A DNA stretch of 64,000 bases from Sepioteuthis lessoniana (GCA_963585895.1 OY757921.1:51805669-51869668); one strand, 5' to 3'; numbered from the stretch's first letter, positions 22,830 to 36,552 are shown. The notes: a model not told the origin generated them from the sequence alone. Numbers and translations: made by a program.

Positions 22830-23860
22830 TCAGCATGTCTTACTTGTCTTGGATAGATTACCGAATGCTACATAAGTGGCTATACAACTGCTTTATGTAG
22901 GGTAATGATTCCAGGATTTGTTCAAAACAGTACGCAGCATACTTATTTATTTCCTGTCTTTTTGACAAACGTTTCTTGCATCAATCTTTTTGACAAACGT
23001 TTCTAACATCTCTCAGTAGATGAGTTACTGCAACCCATGTAAATAAATTATTCAATTAATTTTTGAGTTTTGCCATTTAAAGAGGAAATGACACTGTCTT
23101 GATTAAAATACATGAACTCTGTTTTATCTGAATTCACGTAGAGACTCATACCTCTTGCTGTCAACTTCAGGCTATATAGTGGAGATTTGGCCTGAGTAGG
23201 CACTTTTGCAAGAAGCGCTAAATCATCTATGTAATCGGCATTAGAAATGGTTTTCACGAGTATCTTTTGCTTCTTGATATTTTTAGTGTAAAGCCGTTTT
23301 CTTTCATTAAATAAATTAACTTTCGTATTACATAATCTAAGCTGATTATGAATTGAAATGATGCCAATTCTTATCCTTTTAAGGCTCCAGTAACAATCTC
23401 AAAGAAATCAGTGTCTTTACCTTCAAGTGAACGAACAATGACTGCTGTGTTCTTGTAAAGCATCATTATAGCAGCAACAGTTTCTTTAGGAAAATAATAA
23501 GCGAGAAGTAGTTACTCTGTCTTTCTTCTGTGAATGAATTGAAATGCTTTGGAGAAATATGCAAACAGTAGTGTTGCCTCAAATGTTTTTTCACGTACAC
23601 CTTTCATGATTCGACGAATAGGGAAAATCTAAGAGGTTGTCGATCGATTTCTCAGAAAATCCTTCTAATTTGGCCTAAGGAGTTACTAAACTTCAGGATG
23701 AAAAAGACTGGAATGCAGGACAATTTGAATCTTTGTAGGTATAGCATTAAGAGTTATCCCTGTTATATTCTTGGGGATCCGTGGTCACCATTCTTGGGAA
23801 AGAGGGGATGCAGATTTTCAACCACTTTTCTATTGTGTTTTTTATAGTGTATTTAATAAT
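22830..23860 (-). mobile_element. RTE-type LINE fragment, minus strand
   Basis: Reading from 23860 downwards, pieces match the RTE copy at 37302-40200. They include IEKWLKICIPSFPKNGDHG (RT start) and LYKNTAVIVRS (23465-23430). The catalytic-loop region ADYIDDLALLA follows (23243-23210, where better copies have YADD), then the C-terminal RQVRHA segment. There are several frameshifts and stops. The 210-base frame 23048-23257 is the longest intact part. Confidence 0.85.
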
Positions 23861-24638
23861 GCAATCCGAACGTTTCTGAGCATTTTATGAATGGACATAT
23901 ATATTAAGGGAAAGCTTAATTCATTCTGAAATACCCTGTAAATGTTGTATCAACAAGCAAATGATATAGATCAAAAAGCAATTTTTATTGTCAAATTACT
24001 TTAGCAACCTAGAAGATTATAACCATCGGTTTGTTGCAAGAATGTCAGCAAGATAATCCACGTAACTTACGTCATCTCAGAGGAATATAAACAGGTTATT
24101 AAAGTTCGATCACGTAGTCTTATTCTTCGGAACCAGGTGGTATTGTAAGTTACTGCTGGAGTGTCAGAAGGTTTGTGGTAATGACGCTTCGGCCTTGAAA
24201 TCATGCCAGACACTTGTGACTATCACTGAAAGCAGTTAATAATCTTTGCTAACAACTACGATCCCAAAAAAGCCACACAAGGAACAAACTTCAGAGGGTT
24301 TTGATCAAAATGAAAAAATAAATGAATCACAAAAATCTATAACCATTTTTTTTTATGTATAGGTTTCTGCAGGGATATCTCAGTCAGTTTATACATGCTA
24401 ACGAATATCGATCACCGAAATTCAGATAAGACTCGGAACTACAAAGATGTATATTATGTATCTAACAGAAAATATATCCATCAAAGAGACGGAGTCAATG
24501 GTATCAGTGGATACTTGTCGGGGTTACTGGGACTATTTTCAGTCTTTGACATCATGATGTGAATAGACACTCTCATTAAACTGGGTGTGCCTAAGAGACG
24601 TGTTTTTCATTAAATAAGTTGAGAATAATGTTTTAGTA

Positions 24639-24703
<65 letters not shown>

Positions 24704-24735
24704 ATTTAATTTATTTATATATAACTACGTGGTGC
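23861..24735. other. Spacer with (AT)n array
   Basis: A 54-base (AT)n array sits at 24642-24695, just before the mariner copy. Nothing else is recognised. Confidence 0.5.
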
Positions 24736-24739
24736 ATTC

Positions 24740-25592
24740 AATAAGCTTCCCGACTTTTTTGTACAGCCATTTAAAATTGTCGTAGACACTTGAAAATTCA
24801 GTATCTTATAGCTGTACATCTTATGAGATGACTGACCATTTTTATGGTTTCAGGTTCAAGTTAACAGCTACAGCAGCAATTGGAATACACCCGACTAAAG
24901 TCTGATTGTCCGAGCTAATGAATTTCAAAAATGCAAATGGACGTGTGGACACTTTAGAAGAACGGTATGTAATAAAATTCTGTTCTAAACTTGGAAAAAA
25001 TATCACAGAAACGTATGGAATGCTTCAGACTGCTTTTCGACCATCTTGCATGAATCGAGCATCAGTTTTTGAGGGGCATAAGAGATTCAAGAAAGACAGG
25101 GAGTCTGTGAGGGATGATGAGAGGTGTGGCAGGAGTAAGAAAATGAATAGACCAGAGTTGATTGGCCAAAGGGTTAAGGTTACTATGTTGAGGTTTTAAG
25201 GGAGTTCAGGAAGAGATTCCTAGGGAAGAGGCCAGAACTCTTCAAATCGGGTCAGTGGCATTTCCACCAGGACAATGCACCAGTCCACAACTCCATCCTA
25301 GTCACAGACTATTTGACCGAGATGGGCATCAACACAGTTCCTCACCTTCCCTGTAGTCCAGACCTTATTCCCAGTGATTTTTGGTTATTCCCTAAGCTCA
25401 GAGGCTGTCGTTATGAGGAGATGAAAGAGGCTGTGACACGCTCACACAAGAGGACTTCCTTGGGGCCTTCGAGAAGTTGTAACGGTACAACCAGTGCATT
25501 GCAGCCGGAGTAGATTAGTTAAAAGGGGACTAGATTTTCATGTGTGTTTTGTCTCTGAAAGTGCATATACGAAAAAAGTCTGGGAACTTATT
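24740..25592 (+). mobile_element. mariner-type DNA transposon, internally deleted
   Basis: Terminal inverted repeats of about 27 bases (24740-24765 and 25566-25592) share the core GACTTTTTT and differ at a few positions. Between them, 24906-25199 codes a helix-turn-helix N-terminus (IKFCSKLGKNITETYGMLQ, then VFEGHKRFKKDRESVRDDER). The frame then changes. 25240-25510 codes the catalytic end with FHQDNAPVHN and PCSPDLIPSDFWLFPKL, which hold the second and third aspartates of the DD(34)D triad. The part with the first aspartate is missing, and the ~0.85 kb length compares with about 1.3 kb for whole mariners. It is a non-autonomous fossil. Confidence 0.9.
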
Positions 25593-25762
25593 TTATGATT
25601 CTTGAATATTAATACCTATTAAGATCATATGCAAGTTTCATAAAAGATTATGAACAGAAAAAAAAAATGGGTACATCTCACTCTGTCTCTGTCTCTCTCT
25701 CATTCTCTCTTTTTCTTTAAACCCTCCTTTCTTTCATACATATGTGAGAAGTGTGTGCAATT

Positions 25763-25818
<56 letters not shown>

Positions 25819-26394
25819 CTGAAAATGTAATGAATAGAACTAAACCAGTAGCCTCTATGGTGCCAGACGGGGAATAAAGCATCTTAAAGCTATACCATTT
25901 TATCAGTTATTCCCATTTCAAAATTTGGTTAGTGGTTATCTTTACTCGACAAAATTTCACCTGCATACTAATATAAGTTATTTGTCGCTTGAAAGTAAAA
26001 CTTGCAATTATTTAAGTTTTTACTCGGTGTCAGTTTTGCAAAAAATATTTTTCCTGCGAAACATGCCAACGATATAACTATGAAGTGAGAAAAAGTATGT
26101 AATATTCGTTTTTATCTACGGAAATAGGAAATAAAAATGCCGAGATTCTTCCATACACTTGATTCATAGCTTATCTATTCTGTTCTTATATTTTCTCTAT
26201 GATGTTTGAGTTTCTTATTGTGTTATATATTGACTTTTTTCTCCATATTTTGCTAATTATGCGACTTTCATCAGATTTATCATTATAAACACGGCAAAGA
26301 ATGAACAGAAAATTTAAAGCGTTCTGAACAACACAAAAAATCACATAGACATACACTGACATACATCCCCCCGTATATATATATACACAAGGTA
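25593..26394. other. Spacer with (AT)n array
   Basis: A CT-rich run is at 25680-25715 and (AT)n at 25766-25816. Open frames of alternating I and Y across it are products of the repeat. Confidence 0.5.
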
Positions 26395-26480
26395 ATCCAA
26401 AGAGAAGATTCTAACGTAAAAAACAGTCAGCGTTATAACGTTGCGGTTCTAATGAACCTTCATCAGGACTAGCAATAGAT
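26395..26480 (-). repeat. CTGATGA-type short repeat (family Y)
   Basis: On the minus strand it reads AGTC-CTGATGA, then a perfect stem GGTTC/GAACC with loop ATTA. CGTTAT/AACG follows, then CTGACT. Related copies are at 49255-49370 and 49575-49677. The fold recalls a hammerhead, but the second core box is not GAAA here. It lies beside a short TATA run at 26374-26390. Confidence 0.55.
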
Positions 26481-26829
26481 CAATATATTTTTTGAACAAA
26501 TCACCAAATCACATTAAAAACAGCAATAGTGTAAACATTTCTTAGACTAATTTTGGTAATTTCTGAAGAAATGATAAAAAATATAATTCAAGGAAGCATT
26601 TTTCGAACTATTTGATTTATTATTTCGCAGAATTTGATCTGTACAGATTTTGTATAATTGTGTAAAAGTATATGTACTGTGGAAATATTTTTCAAAGACT
26701 GCTGAGAGAAGATAATAAAAAGTGGAGACCCTCTAAGAATCATGACAAACAAATAAAAATCATCTTAAAAATATACTTAAATATACGATAAAAAATCTTT
26801 TTTTTTTCAATTTCGGACTCTTGTATGCA

Positions 26830-28020
26830 AATATCACCAACTCAATTAGATCTGAATGATACAAATTTTAATCTCTTGCACGATTCCCTGTTGATCGCCT
26901 TCTCTACCCCGATGCACTTAGTCTTGTTTTCTGTTAGTTTGCTACATTTACGTATTTAGTAATTGATATCTGTTTCTACATAACCCACAATTGCTACTCT
27001 GTTACGTATAAACAATTTTCGTTTTAACATAATTGGTCCTTATGGCATAGTTTTATTTTGCAATAAGAAATTCAGTTTATCTTTTGAGGATTCTCTTTCT
27101 TTGCCATGTCCAAGTTTTCTTGTGTTCAATCTCACCAGTTTGTTACTTGACATATGTATGCCGTTGTATTCTAGATTTTGTTTTTGTTGTTTTTTGTTCC
27201 TTCTTATCAGCTAATGCTGTTGCTAATTGCCATAATTAATTTTTCTTCGTCCTTTTTAATGATCTTCTCTAGAGCTTGTCTTGACAGATCTTGACAATCC
27301 TCAACGATTGCAGAGTCCTCTTCCTCATTTCTCTCAGCGGTAAGGCCTTGTGCATAGTGACAATTTCCTTGTCCCTAAGTCCATGTGGCTCATTTTTCCA
27401 ATTTTCTCTCTTTTCCATTTTAAGAATGGTTCTGGGTATTTTTAAGAGGGACGGCCCGAGTATTTATCCATATGATGAGATTTCTGCTGCAGAGCTTGGT
27501 TTTGAGAAGGTTTCTCGTTCTTCTGACATGCTATTTGCTTCTTTTTCTTTTCATCTACGTTTGTGTGATGGTGTCCTCTTCCAATATTTGCACGTATTTT
27601 AATTTTTCTTCTCTCCAAGCGTTCTGATTTTATTTTTTTGATTTGGCAGTTCTATTTCTTCTGTCGTTTTTCTTTTCCGACTTTTCATTAATAATATGGC
27701 TCATTTTCAATCCCTAGGCTGTATATTGTTATTGTTTGTACCAGGGTATTCAGTTCTTTTTCATTCCTGGCAAATATCTTGATATCATCCTTGTACCAGT
27801 TAGATGCCACTTTGGTTTTATACTTCTATCAGGATTTTTTTCTGCACTTAGATCCAATTGCCATTGATTTCTTGATGAAGAATTTTGTCTGATATTTTGT
27901 TCTGATTCAGACAATTCATTATTCATCTCTTTGAAAACATATGATAAGCCTTTCGTTTTCAATCCATGTTATGGCTAAAATTTCCTGCCTAGTTTTGAGA
28001 ATGTGTTCATCGTTATATTT
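26830..28020 (-). mobile_element. RLE-type LINE, 5'-truncated, minus strand
   Basis: Reading downwards from 28020, it starts just before the RT catalytic loop (YKDDIKIFARNEKELNTL at 27802-27752). It passes the KSERL...IRANI block, the TRKL region (27390-27360) and the C-terminal third, and fades near 26830. It sits directly behind the TAA-rich 3' tail of the next copy (28030-31400) in the same orientation. It is frameshifted. Confidence 0.8.
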
Positions 28021-28029
28021 TAGGCCATC

Positions 28030-31000
28030 TATTCTATTATTATAATTTTACTCATTTGCGAGTTTTTCACACGAGCATTACCCGATGGTTTTCCATTGTG
28101 GTCTGAGTGGAAGCAAGTCTGCTCAATCATCCAGGACTCTTTTTAGTATTCAAGCTGATCTCAACAATGCTGTAGCTTGGGTGGTCTGCACTCAACCTCT
28201 AAGTTCCATGTTCTCGAGTCTCTCTTCCAATTCTTAGGTGACTCAACCGAGTGCGCAATTTATAATTGATATCACCATCACTTTCATGTTCCATATTTTT
28301 TCAGTTCTCTTGCAAGGTTTTTACCTCTATTTTCACTTTCCTTCAGTTTTACCTTGTGGTCACTCTTTTGCAGGTTTTTTTTTTTGTCGAATATCACTAA
28401 GTTTAGTCATCTGGTCGAGATGAGATGACCCATTTGTACCTGGACGGATTCCGGGTTGTGCATATACCTTTTGATCGACGGTCAAATTTAAAGTTTTTGC
28501 ACAATTCCTAATGGATCATTTTGCCCACCTAGTTTTATACTCTCTTTGAACAAATCTTCTGCATTCGCTTATAATGTAATAAATAATTTTCTCTCTATCA
28601 CTAAAAAATCTACATCTGCTATTTTTTCGTATCTTGTCAATCCTTGCTTTGACAGAGTCCTTATAGCTTTGTTTTGAGCTGCTATCAGAGATTTCCCTTT
28701 CAAGTTTTCTCGTGTGAAATTTCGATTGAAGTGTCCATAGAGTTGTTTTTCTTCCCATTTTGTTTTCTATTTATTATTGTTCTATTGTTGCTTGTGTTGT
28801 TTGAGTTGTGTCTGGTGGCTGTAATCAGTTTTCTACCACGTTTTTTTATGTAGTTTTCTAGTCACTGTATCGATGCATCGACGCTATTTTGAATGGTGGC
28901 AAGACCTCTTCCTCCTTCTTTTCTCGACACATACCATCTGTTTACGGCATTTCTGGGATGTAAAAGCTTGTGCATCGTAATGTGTTTTCTTGTTCTCTGC
29001 TTCATTTGCTGAAGTTCTTCTTTTGTTCACTATAAGAGTTGACGTTCAAGGTATTTATTCAACTGATTTGATTTCTGCTATGTAGTTTGGTTTCGAGAAA
29101 TGTTCTCGTTCTCCCAGAGTATTCTTTTTTATTGGATCTTTCATCTTCACATGTTTAATGGTGTCCGCTTCTAATATTTCAAGTATTTGTAGTTTTCCAT
29201 TTCTACGACCATTCTGATTTTATCTTGATTTGGTAGTTCAATTCCTTCCGTCGTATATCGTTTTCTGCCTTTGATTATTAGCATGGTACATTTTCCCATG
29301 CCAAATTCCATCTCTACTTCGTCACTGTATATTGTCACTGCTGAATTACCATTTCCATTTCTTTCTCATTTTTGGCAAACTGTTTGATGTCCATGTACAT
29401 TAGGTAGTTGATTTTTTTTGTTGCGATTTTTGAAGTTTGTATTCGCCTATGCATTACCTAAGTATGTGATTGCTTTTACGAATAGTAAAGGTGATAGCTC
29501 TAAATATACCTCTCTGGATTTTCACCCCAACGAAGGTTTTTCCTTCAGCTGTCAATTCCCTTTTAAGTTTTCTTGGTATGAATTTTTGTTGTCAATTCAC
29601 ACCATAGCTATATTTTTCCATCTTGTTTTGTTCTCCATGAGGATGTGTTGATCAGTGTATAGTAGCAGTCCTGTTATACTCTTTTCCTTAAACAATCCAC
29701 GGCTGATTAGCGACTTGCATATCTCTTCCGTAATTTGTGCCGTTAGTATTTCCCACATCATTGGTAGGCACGGTAGAGGTCTGCAGCTTTTTTTTTGGTG
29801 GTGGGGGGGATTCCTTTTTGGGGGTCTTTTTGGGGTTAGGGTGGCCTTTTTTTTGGTGGTGGGGGGATTCCTTTTTGGGGGTCTTTTTGGGGTTAGGGTG
29901 ACCATCTTTTCGGGTATATATGTTTCTTTATGGCGTCTATTCATTTCGATAGTCAGTCTGTCAAGGATGGAAGTGAGTTTTTTTTTTTAACCAGAATCCA
30001 TGTATGTCTTTATGGCCTGGCGTTTTCCAATTCGGCACTTCAAGGTGTATGTTAACCCTTGGTCCTACTCTGAGTCCTTTTAACTCTTTTCCTATGTTGC
30101 TGATCCATTAAACTTTTTTATGTTTTCTTCTTTTCCAAATTTGCTTCAAAATTCATTTGTTTCCTTGTCATCCGGTTTTTGGTAAATCTACTGGATTTTC
30201 CCTATACTTGCTGGTAGCATTTTGTATCTTTGTTTTGAAATAACCTTTTTAATCTGTATTGTTTTATCTTGTCACGGTATCTTTTTAGTTTTCCTTCTTT
30301 CTCCGTTACCTTCGGGTTTATTTCCTTGACTTTTTTGTTTGTTTTACTTGTTGTGTTGCTTATTTTCTTTTCGTCTTAACATGTTCCGGCGTTATTTCTC
30401 TGTTTTATTATTTTTGCTTGTTTTCGTAGATTTCTTATCTGCGATTGCAGTCGAATTTCTCATCCAGGTTTTAAGTTTCTCTTCGTGTTCTTTATGGGAA
30501 CAAGGATTTTATCACAGACTAATTTCGCTCCAGCATAGCTTAGTTTAATTCCATGATGTTTTTCTTTGAGGTACGGGTTAATGAACCATTTATTCTTCCC
30601 GTTTCTGCCTTGACTATTCTCCAATTTGGTTTCTTAGGGATGGAAATCTAGTCATTTTTTAGACATTATTCTCCTTAAATTTTCAATATTCATTTCTTCT
30701 TCTGGTGTTAGTGTTTGTTCTGCGTGGTCTACATGCGTGGTGTTTCGATTGTTATTATTTTGTGGCTCATTTCGGTTAAAGTATTCTTGTTTTACAGTAT
30801 TTGGTGTATCCATTATTTTATTAGGGTCTTATTGCCTTGATTCACTATTTGTTGGTATATTTCTAATATTTCAAAATCAGTAAACCAACCCTTTTTTTTT
30901 ATTATCGTCCCAACTTGGTTCTCGCGTCTTTGGCTTGTTGTCTAAAAGCAAGAATATTTTTCCCAGATTTCTATCATTCTTTCCCTGGACCTTTGTGTAG

Positions 31001-31400
31001 TGTTGTTTCCTAAAATAAGAGAGAAGTGCAAGTTTGTTGGTTGCCTTCCCTTGCATATTTTCAATGTCTCTGGTTTGAGTGGTTACTTATGCTATCGTTC
31101 GTCTACCTGAAAAAAGAACTGGCAACATTTATAGGGTGACGATCGGATCCCAGTGTTTACTCTCAGAAGAGCACCATCCGATCATGTAACTCAGTCTTGC
31201 TTTTTAGCTCCCACCCTGCATTATGTTTCTATTTTGATTATGGGTAGCAGATTGTGACTATCCCAGACCCAGTTTTTTCTACAATATGCACATCAGTCAC
31301 AGATGTATCCAAGTTCTATTTAAGATAGAAAACCCACACGTTGGTCACAAAATGTATAGTTTGGATGCTTTACGCTCATCAATTGACACCAAACTTATCG
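28030..31400 (-). mobile_element. RLE-type LINE, near full length, minus strand
   Basis: Parts in order on the minus strand: a 5' leader (31400-31050) matching that of 44560-44800 (word CATGATCGG), and an N-terminal Myb-like block (ERMIEIW at about 30990-30965). Then come a reverse transcriptase start near 30050-29640, the catalytic-loop and WTREEL regions (29500-28900), a zinc knuckle region (28640-28540), an endonuclease end (28420-28150) and the terminal hairpin with a TAA-rich tail at 28030-28045. Frameshifts and stops are frequent. A G-rich duplication is present at 29787-29905. Confidence 0.82.
29787..29905 (+). repeat. Tandem duplication rich in G runs
   Basis: Two ~57-base units lie within the RT part of the minus-strand LINE, each with G runs of 6-7, 5, 4 and 3 on the plus strand. 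In the LINE sense the units read TLTPKRPPKRNPP twice. In the better copy at 45805-46248 the same place reads ITLIQKDPSKGTAQ. Four G runs per unit could form a G-quadruplex. Confidence 0.85.
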
Positions 31401-34400
31401 ATGGGTAGCAGTAGTTTCTTGACTAAGCTACTTGACTCTGGCCGTTGAACTCTGAAGTTCTTCCATTAAGCATCTGGTGAAGCTCACCGTTGACCTAACG
31501 TTGGCTTCATCCACCTTACTTCATATCCACCATGCTGCTTCCCATTGCTTCTAGTGATATGTATTCAGAGAATTTTCCCTCTTCTCGTTCTAACCTCTAT
31601 TTTGATTTTTTAAGTTTGAAATTAGTTTTAGTCCAGTTGATATTTTTTTTTATTTCCTATATTTTCCGCTTTCTCCCCATTAGTAATTAGGTGCTGCGAG
31701 TTATAACATTTAGTTCTTTTATATTGCTTTATTGAGGTTCTTAGAGATCTAAGCAGCTCAAAGTTAGAGACGAGGACAAAAACCAATTTACTAAATTAAA
31801 CGCGAAATTTCTTCGAAATAGTTAAGCAAAGACAAATTTAAAAGGCGATACAAACAATTTTGTCAAATTCTTCGGGATAGTAGACCTCTCTATTTATTTT
31901 ATTTTTCCGCATGTCATCTGTTGCTGTTTAAACGAACTTCTGTTTTTGACACAGGGCACCTATTTCTCTTATTTATTCTGAGTTTTGCTTATATGTCTAA
32001 TATTTTTTCATTTTTTTTTTCTTATTTTTTCATATAAATATAAACCTTACGAACCTTTCCCACCCCCTCTAATTTTCTGTTTCATATCCCTCTTACTTTC
32101 TGCTATCATTATTATTATTATTATTTGAGAAATTGGCTTCTCTTAGGGATATAAACAAAACCCGACTCTTTTCTCTTTATTCATCAAAATATATTCGTTT
32201 TGTTTATCATGATCTTTATCTGAAATCCATTGTTATTGATATTTACGCACGCAGTATGAAGTTTCTATTTTTAAAAATCAAGCATTTTTGTTATGATAAA
32301 ATTATCATGGGGATAGTGAAAATAAGAAGTTTCTAATAATTAGCGATGGTGAGAAGAAAATGTGAGGGAAATTAATATAAAAATATTGAACATGAAAAAA
32401 GGACCTGCTAGAAGATGGAAAGATAATCGTAAGAATATGAAAAAACAAAAAACAACACACACATACTACTTATAAAAAGATAATGCTACAGCAATAACTG
32501 TTACAAATAATAAGAGTAAGGAAAAAGATGGAAGATAATGGAATGAATAACAGCAATGGAAAATCTGAAAAAGAGTCAGAATCAGGAATAGGTATAAAAC
32601 GTACAGAAATAAGTTAATCATCCTCCCATGAAATACTTTCAAAAGAATGTTTCTGCCTTTATATATCACCGTTACTCAAACGTGTCTAATATATATTTGT
32701 CTTCAGTAACCAGTTATTACCATTTTTCCTCATTTCCATTATTTTCTGCAATGTTTCATATTCTTAGGATTTTGTAGAATAAAGTATTGTTTTGATATGT
32801 AGATTGAAGAATTAGCCGAGAAGAAAACTGTTGAATCTGATGATTTCAATCGTTTTTATGTTCATAAGAAACATTAGAAAGCACAGATTTCATGCCAAAG
32901 TCATTTCCTTTTTTCCCAAAGGTCTTGATTTGCTCCTGATACAAGAAGCTTTTACAGCCATCTTTAATTGTCAACATAATTATAAAACCTACACATTTTT
33001 CTTATACTTTAATTTAGAAAAAAAATGCCTGAGACCTCTAAAACTTTACAGATATTCAAATATTTGATAATGTTTCTCATGTATTCATTTCATTGAAGTT
33101 GGTGAAATCCTTTTTGTTACAAATTGTCTTCCCTACTTGACTTCCATGTTTCATTTTGAATAACACATTTCTGCCAGTACTTAGAGTCAAGTCATGCTGA
33201 AAGCGTTGCTGTCTGTTGATAACAGAAATTAAGCATCTTGGAACCGGCTTATTACTTTAATTGGTGTCAGTTTTGCGAGAGAAGCGAGTTTAAGTAAAAT
33301 AAGTCCAGTGTGCCATACTAAGCAAAGCTTTTGACATATTTTATGCCTGATTGTGAAGAAATTTGTATAATCTTTTTTATATTTTCAGTACTCAATATCA
33401 CACAAAGCAATGTCAATTAGCCACAAGAGTTTACAAAATTAGAAAGGAAGCTTAATGATATAGCAACTAATTAATTCAAATAGGAAATAAGATACCCATT
33501 AATCCTGAATTCTAAAAAGTCAAATGCCGTAGCCGGCAGAAAACATTAATGAAATAAATTGATACACAATGCAGCTGCTCTAAGAAAAAAAATTGTTGAA
33601 TCATATGTGACTCGTGTGGAGAAGTTTCAGTTAAAAATGAACGTGCATTTTATATAATACCAGATAACCTATGGACCAGTTAGGTGCATGAAGATATTGA
33701 GGTTATTTAGAAAGATGCAAGGGATTCTTATCAGCATTTCATTATTATATCAATTATATCGTGAGTTTAAATTATGAAAAATTACGTTTAGCATAAATGC
33801 TGACCTTACAAAATTATGATTTGATTTCAAAGTGGAGGATAAAATTATTCATTCGTTTAGTTAGAGCATCTTAATTGTATTTTCCTAATAAAATTCTTGC
33901 TATGATATGAGATTTTCTCTGGGTTATGTTTATATAAATACAGAATTTAGAGAAATAGTTATAGACAGTAAAAAAAGAATCGGCAACCGGATTTAAAAAC
34001 CTGGACAAGAATGCTGAAGTTTCATTTCGGTATAACGCCCTTGAGAAAAGCATACATCCATCACCCCCACGTAAAGGTAATTAGTTGGTGTCAGCAGATT
34101 CTTTAGCCTTGGAGAAGCAACCAGTCTAAGAGAAGTAAAACTGAATTAAAACCTAAATGTACACCACATAAAAATCCAGGGTTGGGTAAATACATACATA
34201 CAAACATGATGAGTATTTTAGTAATATATACAAAGGAATACCAACAGACTTCGTTTGTATTTTTAAGGAAGACTAATTTGTAAAGCTGTTTTGATGTTAT
34301 TTTCCGATGAAGAGTTACTGTTGAACTGTGTTGATCGCGATTTATTGGACGTTTGAGTAACCTTTATCGTATCACTTAAGGACGTGCTTTTCTTAAAGGA

Positions 34401-36411
34401 AATTCCCCTAAGGGTGCTTCAACTTTTTCTGGCAAATGAAAATTTTATGTACGTTTTTCTTAATCTGGTTTTTGACAAACTCTCTAACAGACAATAAAAA
34501 AAACAAGGAAACAAAGTCAAGAAAGAGAAAATGATGGCCTACAGAAAGGGCATATAAAAAACAATTTTTTTGTCGTGGAGTAAAGAGTCAAAGATGTCGC
34601 CTTGAATTTTTGGATCTTATGGGTGACTTGAAGAAATAAATAATCAATATTTTTCCTTCGAGCATGAAGGAAAAACACCCAAGTAAAACATAACTTCAAG
34701 TCACCAAAGATGATGACAGTGCTCTTATATGTGATTAAGCGTTGGCTTAAATGAAGAGACAAAGACAAGATGAAAATGAGATGAAGAAAGGAAAAATCAG
34801 GCATGTATTCACGGAAAGATATCATTTACATAATTGTGGATGTTACCTCAAGATTAATCTTAAAAGAGGAAGACATAAAGTGATGTTCTTTACCAGATCG
34901 TAGAAGGATTTATAATCAGAAAAATCGCAATCCACCTCCAAAATGGTGGGCTGTTTCGTGAGCGCTTAACGCTTGTCGTCACTTGTCTCTCTCCTGGTAA
35001 CTAACTATCAGACCATTTTCAAAAATGTTAACGGCTCATATGTGAACACTTCTCATATCTATCACGATTGAACTTGTGATTGAACTTTTGTTGTAGGTCA
35101 CACTGAGGTGCCCGATGGTAACTGTTCGTGAAAGGCAGTCTTAATATATGCTTTTCTGTCATGGGTTTTGTTGAGTACCCCCAAGACAGTTTGATGGACT
35201 TGCCCTGTAGGTATTGTAAATTCTGGGTGGATTTTAGAACTCTTGCCTTCATGGTAATATAACATTTGTATTAAACTAACTCTCCTTGTTGGTCTTTATT
35301 TACTAGAAGTCAATAACATAATAGTTTAGAAAGTATATATATGATCAAACTTGATACTTTAAACCAGTATTTTAACTTTTTGAGTTGTGGAGTAGAGAAT
35401 CTCAAGTTTTCATTTTTTTTGCCAAACTTCATATCATTTTCATATATTTTATCTATTATAATTGATAACCTCATATTTGAGTCATGAGGCATTGACGAAG
35501 TTTTCTCTGACCTTACGCTAACCAACAGTTAATCTCTGCATTTCCCCCCAAAACAAAGATTATATTGTTAAATGAATATGAATTCTTCGGAGAATAGAAA
35601 TGTTATTTAAAATATTCCTCTTGCTCATTAGTAATTACATGGTGAGATTTCCTAAATTGATGAATAATCTGGTTCAAAATATAAAAAAAATCAACTCTAA
35701 GATATGCTTATTCATACCACATTATTAATATAAATGACAGAGATCAATGTTGTGGGTTTCATTGTACTTTTCCGTCAAGAATCAAATCAAGAATAGATAG
35801 CGTTAAATGTACATATTACTTTGCTCCAAAATAATCAAATAAATCTAAAATATTCTTAAAGAGACAATACAGATGAATACATAAAAACTAAAAAAATGTT
35901 TTTTAAAAAGAAGTGAGGCGACGTAATTATTATCTGCTTACGGAATCGACAAGTCGAGTTTAGATTTAAAATGCAATTTGAACCAATGCCCTTGAGTAAG
36001 GCATGAATTCATCTCTTTCTACCCTGTTTATGAGTAAAATGTAAGGAAATGTTAAGAAATAGAGAATTGATTGGAAACAACTATAGGATATGGACAACTT
36101 GTATTCAAAACTACGTGGGATGTGGGCTAGCAGGTCAACATAATAAAATTCTCACTCGCTTTTGAAAATGCAAAACGATCACTGACGTGTTGAAGCGCTA
36201 TGTTTAACAGTTAAGTAGTATTAGTAGTAAGTCATCATCGTAGAAGCAGCAGGAGGAGGAGACTTCCAAAACGTTTCGAGGATTTTCCTAACATTGCACT
36301 CAGTGGTACTCCGAACGTATGCATCAATTAAACATTTATGTATATATCTACTTGTAAATGCAACACAATGTCAATTATTAAGCTGATTACCGTTGGATGG
36401 AATACCTATTT
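31401..36411. other. AT-rich spacer
   Basis: No gene is recognised over 5 kb. A decayed plus-strand SINE C fragment is likely at 34085-34165 (word GCCTTGGAGAAGCAACCAGT). A short (ATT)n run sits at 32108-32126. Several AT-rich frames of 60-100 codons run in both directions, none with a recognisable motif. Confidence 0.5.
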
Positions 36412-36552
36412 TTCACTCTCTTTATCTGGTTGCTTAATCCATGTAAAGAACCAAGTCTGCCCTTTAATATACCCACAGTAAGGAAGAAGTAATAAATTCA
36501 TGCATTAGTGCGAATTCAAACAAAAACAGATCCGTCCAGTATTTGAAATTGA
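36412..36552 (-). mobile_element. Decayed SINE family C copy
   Basis: It matches 21695-21965 in outline, with the word AACCAAGTCTGCCCT and the B-box region near 36540, but is much diverged. Confidence 0.5.

Noticed and set aside
26395-26480. A canonical hammerhead ribozyme in the CTGATGA repeats
   Set aside because: CTGATGA and stem II are good, but the GAAA box and the base before the cut site do not fit in any of the three copies. It is reported only as hammerhead-like.
31401-36411. Host coding exons in the 5 kb AT-rich stretch
   Set aside because: Frames are short, AT-rich and overlap in opposite directions. No domain or convincing splice-bounded conserved stretch was seen.
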